Below, piece by piece: positions 56,494 to 64,000 of a DNA stretch of 64,000 bases (its first letter is position 1; each line of letters opens with the position of its first letter). Under the pieces are notes generated by a model. The model saw only the letters and a program-made list of their open reading frames with translations, did not search any database and was not told the origin of the DNA. The stretch covers positions 12,880,475 to 12,944,474 of the forward strand of contig NC_136005.1 in assembly GCF_048128805.1 (NCBI RefSeq), given 5' to 3'. The DNA is from Centroberyx gerrardi. Its lineage: Eukaryota; Chordata; Actinopteri; Beryciformes; Berycidae. The translations under genes and the position numbers were made by a program.

Positions 56494-58190
56494 ACGCACA
56501 CACACACACAGCACATTCATGAGTCAAAGCACAAACTACTGCTGCCATTTTTGCTTACTGTAAGGGAAGGCTGACAGTATATTCCACTTTTCACCAATTA
56601 AATTCATTAATTGAGCAACTCACTTCAACAATATCATACACAATCACAACAACAACTGTATGCATTTCCAAAGATCCAAATACCTCATGCGGGATCATGA
56701 AAACTCAAATCATGTTCCTGTGAGACTTTGATGAGCTCATGCACTCAGCTCAGTTTCTCCTTGTAGTTGCTCATGTTTGATGTAGTACAGGTGAAATATT
56801 AGCTTGTAAAGAACTGATTAATGGAAAAAGAGGATGAAACGTTTACGGGAAAGTGAAGCTCTTATTTTGGACTGTTTTCACTGCAGAAAATATGAAACAT
56901 CAAAACATATGTTCATTGATTCACTCATCCAAGCAACTGAAATGGGTAAGAAAGATGTTGATCATATAATAAAACAAAATGAGAACATAATGCAGCTGTG
57001 ACTGATGAGCTTTGATTTGTCTCATGTCAATCAGTTGGACCTACATCAAATGGAGGAGGATGATTTGTCTACATAAACAGTGAGAATATACAGGGCAACA
57101 CCCAGACAATAAGTGAATCCACAGTTCATACAGGGGCTCAAAAATGATCATGCTTGGCCTGTTTTACATCAAACATTTTTGGAGATTTATGCTTCATCAG
57201 ACTGATTCATGTGTTTTTTAACTGTATGTTAAAAATGGCGTTATATTGGGGTATATGTACACGTGCTATCCTTTTTTATGCTCAGCACACACACAATTTC
57301 TAGCTGCAACTTTGGTTCATATGGCAATACATTGTTTATTTTACAGTCTTATGTAAAAAAAAAAATACATGTCAGGCAAATTATGAGGGGTCACAGTGTG
57401 CAGATGGTGTAAACCTGGCCATGTGAGTAATAGCTAGACTGACCTGTAACCCGGTTCCTGACCTCCCGGTTCTGAGATTAAAGTCATAGTCGTGCCAGGG
57501 GCAGAAGACCTGCAGGACCCCGTCGGCCTCCTCGATGTCTCCATCACACAGAGGGCCACCTGGCGCACACGGGAAACACACGGTCAATAACACTTTCTTC
57601 CGAGAAACAATAATTGGAGCTGTCTTGTTCTAGGATGAAGTGCAGGGATGCTGCTGGAAAAACAAAAAGAGCCTGGTGTAAAACAGACAAGCCTGTGTGA
57701 CAGCAGGGGGCATGACGCTGCTGTGTGTTTTTGTTTGGCCGTGATGGAAAAACAACACACAGGTTCACATTTTTTGTTTTGGGTTATTTTCAACTGCAGT
57801 CTGGCTCACAGCATCGTTCCCTAGCATCTAGCATCTATTCCCTATTACGCCCAATAGGCGCTTTCACTGCTGCGCAAAATGATTACTTTCATTTTAATAA
57901 TACGGATATACTGCGTTATCCTCGCTTTATAGTCATCTGAAGGGTTAATCGGAATATAGGAATAACGCGCGATTTGGATGTTGACAGGTTGAGGTTTTAC
58001 CGGAGTGAGAACAACGGGCATCCATGGCAAAGAACTCGCCCTTTACATAGAAGAGGCAGACATCAGAGTCGTAGCCGAGGGAGGAGTACATCAGACGGCA
58101 TTGCTTCTTGGAAAGCTCCGAGGCTGGGCCTATGAGTCTCCATGAAACGCTTTCCGCATTTCCCTCTTCATTCCCAGAGCCAGAAGCCAT
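56272..58190 (-). CDS. rfesd: rfesd, Rieske Fe-S domain-containing protein
   Basis: Three minus-strand exons: 58190-58001, 57559-57444 and 56370-56272 (stop). They give 134 aa with GT-AG introns. The protein is a small soluble Rieske fold. The cluster ligands are C60-x-H62 (MDARCSHSGG) and C83-x2-H86 (VFCPWHDYDF), with the GPLCDGDIEEADG loop between. No transmembrane segment or targeting peptide is obvious. Known for the family: ferredoxin-like [2Fe-2S] proteins related to bacterial Rieske ferredoxins; the vertebrate physiological role is poorly defined. The start is the first in-frame ATG (58190); a GTG 13 codons upstream follows an in-frame TAA, so no longer ATG form exists. It is shorter than human RFESD (about 157 aa), mainly at the C-terminus. 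It converges on cilp2. Confidence 0.9.
56461..56511. repeat. (CA)n microsatellite with CG steps
   Basis: CA repeat with three GCACAC interruptions, in rfesd intron 2. Confidence 0.92.
57444..57559 (-). CDS. rfesd: rfesd exon 2
   Basis: Acceptor GCGCCAG|GT and donor TTACAG|GTCAGT. GGPLCDGDIEEADG, FCPWHDYDFNLRTG. It supplies the second ligand pair C83 and H86. Phase 1 in, phase 0 out. The intron sequence upstream also reads open, which extends the raw frame beyond the true exon. Confidence 0.92.
58001..58190 (-). CDS. rfesd: rfesd exon 1
   Basis: MASGSGNEEGNAESVSWRLI to FFAMDARCSHS, 63 codons plus one base, donor TCCG|GTAAAA (minus strand). It supplies the first ligand pair, C60 and H62. Confidence 0.9.
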
Positions 58191-61100
58191 AAAGAACAGC
58201 GAAATGAACTGGTTTCTAATTTGCGCCACTCGTTATAGGGCTCTTTTTCGCCGGTGCAAATGGATTTGGCAATTTGCTCCGTGAAAATATTCCATAATAA
58301 CCACGCCGACTGGTATGACAATCAGCCATGTGTGGATTGTGCTTCCTCCGTCCCAGCAGCCGCCTGCCTTTCGCTGCAGGAGACTGCCGTTGTTTGCTTG
58401 TTTGCTTCATTGCTTTTCATTTTTGTCATTCGAGCTCGACATTTTCTCAAAGATGGAGGTTTATAGTGTGTCATAGATTATTAAATGAGCATTGTGCTCA
58501 ACGCATGAAATTCAAACCCTTTAGGTCTAATGATGCTGTGGCACTATCAAGTTAGAAATAGGACACAAATAGGCTAACCTACATGCAACTGTTGCAAAAA
58601 TGTTTTCAGTGATCTAAACCTCTAATTTTACTCGAAGCAGCATCCAAAACAAACCTAGGTTTTCAGATTTGGCCAATGATCAGAGTAGATCTTTCATTAT
58701 GACTGAGCCTAGAAACAAAACCTACTTATCCGCTGCTTCTATGATTAGGGCCAGTCTGTGACATTACCTCACTCTGTTTTATTTTCAAACAATGCAGCTC
58801 ATTGCATTTTGTAATCTTTCTTGGTGGCCTTTTCAGTTTATTAGAGCTGAGCACAGCTAAGTATACAGAGACTTGGAATTATTCCCCAAGTGTGTGGTAA
58901 ATGTGGAACATTACGTTTTATGTAGTGAGCAAATAGTTCAAAACCATTTCTCAATTATCAATTATAATGCCTGTTATTGTCCTTCTATGGCAGACTCATA
59001 ATTAGGTGGAAAGCAGTCTGCTCCAGACAGGTATTTGGCCAAGAGGTTTCTTCAGGTTGAGTTTTCCACAATGTAGTTTCTTAACAATATTTCAAATTGT
59101 TTGTGAACCCAGCTGTGTCTCAGCCAGTGTTTTAGTTGTATGTATGATGTTATCACTCACTGCATATAAAATAATTCAATTTTAAAAATGAAGAAGTCAG
59201 CAGTTCTTTGACCTTTGTCGACTGACGGGACACATAACATTTAAACTGAAACCTCAGGAAGATAACACTTCATCATGAGATAGGACCTCCAACTTTTCTC
59301 AAAGCCTCAGTCAGTCTGCTGCTGATGACAGCTTTTATAGAGCGTTTGTGAATAAGTCAACCATCTATCTGTGATCAAAGAAGATTAACGAGTTCTATTA
59401 ATCACCAATACATAAAACAGATTTTTCCAGTGGCATTGAGGTCGAGTTTTTAAGTGGGAGCCACAAATTTGCCCAATTGGCAAAGTAAATTTTTTTTTAA
59501 TGCTCTGTGTTTCTTCAACTTTTATTCACTGCGTCTCCATCTCTTTATTATGCCAATAGTAGTAGTAATTGTGCTGGCAGTATAGCCTATAAGTTATGTG
59601 AGTTACTGTCTAGACTGGACCAATGCATAACAGAGGCCGCTTGTTCTGATCCTGACTTTGAGAAACGGACTCGTGTATAAGTTTGCAGCATGAGCACAGG
59701 GGAAAGCTATACTGCTGTGAATACGTGCTGCGGGTAGGAAGAAGGAATGGTGCTGCCTCTTGTCAGAATATTCTGTGTCACTGGATCCCAGCAAGAGCAA
59801 ATGTGCTTTGGATGTCGATTCAGTGAGGAAAAGGGAAAGTCAGCATAGGGAAACCTGAGCTACCTAAACCAGGAACATGCTGTGTGCATGCTAAGCAGAC
59901 TGGCAGAAAGCTAATCATTATAACTTACTTATGTTGCCAGTGTGTATCTTTGACCTTTTAAGAGGCAACTGCCAGGTAGATATATGAGGTCTGAGGGATG
60001 TTGGAAGGGGCATCTCAATATTAGACGTCTACATGCCCAACAGTTTTGAATGTTAAGGTTCGGGACTAGCTTTTAGCATAATGGTATTGTGGAAGTCTGT
60101 GTTGTTCTCTGCAGGGATTGGCCTTTGCTAACAGACAACTTCTTTTCACTTCTTTGACATGTTGCTGTTGTCTTGCAGGAGGTTATACCTCAGGCCATTG
60201 CTCAGCATCATTTTTTACAACTGAGATATTTTGATAGTCATTTTGTGCTAATTTATTACTGCCATATTGTTCCAGTGTAGTGTAAATAACGGTACAAACA
60301 CATTGTACTCAGGAAATAACACAAAATCACAATAATGCATTTTTTTTCAGCATATTTATCAAATGGTAGCGCTCTGACACTTAGAGTATCACACTTTCCT
60401 CAGCATGGCTTGTTATTACCCACTGCCAAGTGGTAGATCTTGACAATGCGGAGGGGAGAGGACAGTAACCAACTGTGAGACGATGTGCAACTGAAAATAA
60501 ACTTACATGTTCAGGGGAAAAAAGCACAGCTCTCATTCAGGTGCATAAAATCTCTTATTTACTTTTTGGCCTTGTGGCCTTCATCAGAATTATATAGATA
60601 TAGGCAATGCAAAAATAAATTAACTCATGACTACTTGAAGGTTAACATTAGGAAGTATTTACATTACAGTATTTAAAAGTATTACATTTCATCATAGCAT
60701 TTCTATGTAAATGCCTAGCAAATAACAAGCATTGAAATAAACTAGGGCAAGCCTTTTTGGCAACTGATTAGTAGCCACAAATTATCTAATTTTGTCCTGT
60801 TTAGGCTTATTTGAACTATTTTACAGTACAGTATACAGCCTCCACTCCACTTCACCAGGCTTAGATTGGAATTTCACAACTTCTCACAAAAGCCGTTTAT
60901 TTTCAACAATGCTGCCAAGCTTTCAGTGTGTGTACTTACAAGAAGGTGGGGCTCTGAGGTTATGAAATGGGTCGAAGGGGATTCTCAATGAACATGCTTG
61001 TTCTTCTCTGTCACCCATAAAGCTGTACAGTGAAGTAGGCAGTCTGCATGTATGAGGTGGCATTGACACACTGACAGGCAGCAGTCCAAAACTCTGCTTT

Positions 61101-61980
61101 GGCATGCTGAAAAGTGAGAAAATAAGGCACAGACTGTGTCCAAATGTGCTCCGAATGATCTAGTTTTCAGAGAAGGGGAGAAAGAAAATGATGACAGAAA
61201 TGAAAAAGATGCATTGTGGAAAAATGGAATCAGCAGGCCGGATGGGAACAATAAAAACAAATAAAGCTGCAGAGAGCAAGCAAAAAGTCCAAAGTGATCA
61301 CAAGAGTATAGCACTGTCCATAAATTTCTTTGGCTATTTGTTGCAATATTCCTACCACTGGACAGTGTAACTGTTTGCACAGGGCAAAATTTGGCTTGGA
61401 GAAAGCCTGGCTCAGATGACATATTTGGCTACTAGTGAAGCCCAAACTCATCCATCATTAGCCTCCTCTTGTTCCTCAAAACATTGTCCTCAACCCAGCA
61501 ACCACCCTCAAAAGTCTACTAACTCATCGGCCAAGGCTAGATGGAAGACCAGCTCTCCAGCCAATGTGGTTTTCATTAGCTCAGCAAATGCATCGGCCAA
61601 GCTCGGAATGCCACTACCTGCTCCGTCCACAAATCCCACTGCCTTGCTCCGAGCTCTGATAGCTGCTGTCATTCAAGCGCCGGTGTGAGAACGGCAGGAT
61701 TTACAGCTCCCACTCTGTGATAACACTATTTTGATGTGTGTGATCGGTACTTGCTGTCCTCCAGAACTAAATATCCATCATGATGTTATGTCACTAATAA
61801 TGCTAAGCCAGACTCAACCTCAATGTTCTGGGGATTGAACAGGAAACTGAACCCAGGACTGAACTCCTCCTGTAGCCAGTCTCCTGGTCCGCTGGAAACA
61901 GCAGCAGGTCCTCAGAGAGAGCATTGATTAGGGTTCAACTGCAGTCCACACAATAGTTTCCTGGTTTCAAAGTCTTAGGT
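58191..61980. other. Region upstream of rfesd, no gene recognised
   Basis: It presumably starts with the rfesd 5' UTR and promoter (58.2-58.45 kb, more GC-rich). The remainder is AT-rich with no recognisable exon, RNA gene or element. A 90-codon plus-strand frame at 61416-61688 has no recognisable family. Confidence 0.5.
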
Positions 61981-61981
61981 A

Positions 61982-63166
61982 CAGAGGTTGGACACAATAA
62001 TAAAAACGGCTAACAAAATACGAACATCAAGTACCTAATAAGAAGGGCCACACTTTGCTTTCAGAACTGCTTCAGTCCTCATTGGGAGGCTGTTGTACAA
62101 GTCCTGACCTGTGTGTAGAAAGATATTGGACCATTACTCAAGGAAAAAGCATCCAGTTCTCTGACGGATGAAGGAGGTGGAAAGCTATTTCACACTCCAG
62201 AATGTCCCATAAAGGTTCAGGGATGTTTAGATCTGGTGATTGGGGAGGCCATGGAAGGCATTTTGTCATCCTGTGTTCATGAAACCACCCGTGAATTTGT
62301 TTAGCAGTGTGTTTGGAAGCATTATCATCTTGGAATATGGGAACATCATGAGCGAACAGTGTTTGCACCACATGGCCCTGTAAAATGCTTCATATTCCTT
62401 GGCTGTTATACGACCGTGCAGAGCAATCATCACACCTAATGACCATACCATTACAGATCCACCACATGTTTAACAGTGGGCAACAGACATTGTGGGCGTA
62501 AGGCATCCTTTGGCATTCTCCAAACATAAATCTGTCTGGACTCAGGAAAAAGGATGAAAGACGACTCATCAGACCATATAACTCTTTTCCATTGCACAGT
62601 GATCCAGGTTTTATGCTCCTTATACCAAGTTATTCATCTCTGTGTGTTGGCCTTGTATATAAGCAGGTTCGGAAAATAGCAGCCATGCGTTGTGAAGCTT
62701 AAAGCAGAGTTTTTGGGACTGTGCCACAGAAGTGTTGATTCAATTCTATGGTCATTTCTGAAGCGGTATTTTTGTTAAGTGTCTTATGTATTCCTTCTAG
62801 TGAGCCTCGATTTGCGACCACTGTTCCTCATTGACAACGCAATTTGTCCCATTTTGGCCATGATTTTCAAGACTGTTCCCCTCGCCACATTAAATAATGC
62901 TACAATTTTTGCAACCGATGCGCCTGCAATTCAGACATCGACTAGTCGGCCACTTAGGAACTCTTGGTTGGCTCACGCTGCTTTGAAAAATGTGCCTTTA
63001 AAGCTGAGGGTTGACAGACCTCTTTTTAAAGCAGACACATGCTGCTAATTGGCAATCAGCTTAATATGACTCACCTGTGTCGCTGCCTTTGTAATTGTGA
63101 ATTAGTTACTTCAAAGTTAAAGTCATTTTTCACATGGCACTTTCTGTTATTTTTTCCACTGCCGTG
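61982..63166 (-). mobile_element. Degenerate Tc1/mariner transposon
   Basis: TA dinucleotides at 61980-61981 and 63167-63168 bracket imperfect inverted ends CAGAGGTTGGACACAATAAT and CACGGCAGTGGAAAAAATAA (right end, reverse complement). The minus strand encodes transposase pieces. A helix-turn-helix-like start is around 62.8-63.0 kb. The DDE region includes IFQDDNASKHTAKQIHGWF and WPPQSPDLNIPEPLWDILE (about 62200-62340), the classic Tc1 SPDLN motif. Frameshifts separate the pieces, so the gene is dead. Confidence 0.85.
62138..62451 (-). pseudogene. Tc1 transposase catalytic-domain remnant
   Basis: Two overlapping minus-strand frames (62138-62371 and 62266-62451) carry successive parts of the DDE domain: MVWSLGVMIALHGRI upstream, then the QDDNASKH and SPDLN blocks. 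The frame change between them shows at least one indel. The Asp/Asp/Glu positions of the C-terminal part are still recognisable. Confidence 0.8.
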
Positions 63167-63168
63167 TA

Positions 63169-64000
63169 TCTCAAATAACAGCAAAGACTGGAAATTTGTG
63201 GATCGGTAATGAAGCAGAAGTGAAGAAAAAAAAAGCTTGAAATGTTGAATAATGGCCTCATGTTTGCCTCTCTCCTTAGTCATGCTAGAGGACTGGGCTT
63301 TGTCAGTTCAATCACATTGGTGCAATTGATGGTGTTGAAAAGCAAGTGAGCGCACGCACTTCCTATCTCCTCTCTCTGTCCACATCTCCTCCATCTACCT
63401 ACTCAACCTGTCAACACACTTCTCTCCGCAAAATCACACTGACGTTCTAAATCTTCACTACCAGTGTAATTTCTCATGTGTAAATATTAGTGGTGAAATG
63501 TGGAGATACAGTAAGTTGTATTCCTGGACCTGTAACCTGACAGGATAAAATAATGCGATCTGAAGTGATGTTATACAGCATAATTGCCAAAGGCGTACTG
63601 CTAAGATATAGAGTCTGACAAGAGCAGTAGGTATGAGAGATTGAGAGCCAGATTCAGACCCATTCGCCCAGAAGTATTACTCAAGCTGAAACATTAAAGT
63701 GCACCTGACTTGACCTGCATGCCTGCTGCATCCTAAAACATATCACGCTCTTCTCTAACCACTCTGTAGAGGAAAGACATCATTTCATTGCACCTATGAG
63801 ACAGAGAGGGCATGACGTCAAGCAACTGAGTCACTCTGCGTGAAGCCTGCTGTGATCTGTGTCCCCCTCTCCACCTTTACGGCACGCGGGTCTGCAGGAG
63901 AGATCAGACTATGCTACATTCCTGTCTTCATGTCTTCACTCCTCCTGATTGTATCCAGACACAATACGTCTTGTTCTCCAAGGTTCTGTGCGAGCCCAGC
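63169..64000. other. Window end, no feature recognised
   Basis: Non-repetitive sequence without a supported exon, RNA gene or element. Confidence 0.5.

Noticed and set aside
57560..57768. Extensions of rfesd exon 2 upstream (start codons in the intron)
   Set aside because: The Rieske sequence begins exactly at the acceptor at 57559 and continues from exon 1 in phase; the extension is intron.
61416..61688. 90-codon plus-strand frame, Ser/Ala/Pro-rich
   Set aside because: No recognisable domain, no splice context, and the opposite strand is equally readable; kept only as unassigned.
62779..63048. 89-codon plus-strand frame
   Set aside because: Antisense to the N-terminal part of the Tc1 transposase remnant.
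1..64000. CRISPR arrays, bacterial operons, riboswitches, replication origins
   Set aside because: Nothing of the kind is seen, and the intron-rich vertebrate gene structure makes them inapplicable.

Overview
The window reads as a ray-finned fish (teleost) genome. It is an intron-rich vertebrate locus with very dense (CA)n/(GT)n and (CT)n microsatellites and fish-type transposons: a Gmr1-like Gypsy element, Tc1/mariner, hAT-like elements, short inverted-repeat elements, tRNA-derived SINEs and LINE tails. The species cannot be fixed from the sequence. Most long open frames here are low-complexity reads through microsatellites or antisense shadows. The real coding content is three host genes plus transposon genes.

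Layout. (1) 1-9.3 kb: no host exon recognised; microsatellites, a 15-bp minisatellite, an L1/Tx1-like LINE relic (about 2.9-4.4 kb) and two diverged copies of a CA-flanked block. (2) 9.3-27.4 kb, + strand: yjefn3, a vertebrate AIBP/NAXE-family paralogue. Five exons are visible and the first coding exon is not found. Its 11.6-kb intron holds a young LTR retrotransposon (15598-20349) with 929-bp LTRs that match at every base by eye, and an inverted-repeat element with another one nested in it. The next intron holds a hAT-like element with a BED-finger ORF. (3) 30.5-49.3 kb, + strand: cilp2 (cartilage intermediate layer protein 2), nine coding exons, 1257 codons plus stop. Domain order is signal peptide, WxxW domain, two tandem TSP1 domains, carboxypeptidase-regulatory-like fold, Ig domain, then the long CILP core with a furin-type site. 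yjefn3 followed by cilp2 in the same orientation matches the human YJEFN3-CILP2 pair on 19p13.11 and supports both names. (4) 56.3-58.2 kb, - strand: rfesd (Rieske Fe-S domain protein), three exons, 134 aa, convergent with cilp2. (5) 58.2-64 kb: no host gene recognised; a decayed Tc1/mariner copy with TA flanks at 61982-63166.

The three host genes are neighbours, not a pathway: YJEFN3 belongs to a family linked to sterol handling, CILP2 is an extracellular matrix glycoprotein and RFESD is a small soluble Rieske-fold protein. The most unusual object is the LTR element. Its polyprotein places integrase before reverse transcriptase/RNase H, as in the Gmr1 group. It has no gag or protease left, yet keeps a complete open pol frame, all expected catalytic residues, a primer-binding site, a polypurine tract and a 5-bp target duplication. 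That combination suggests recent mobilisation with Gag supplied by another element.
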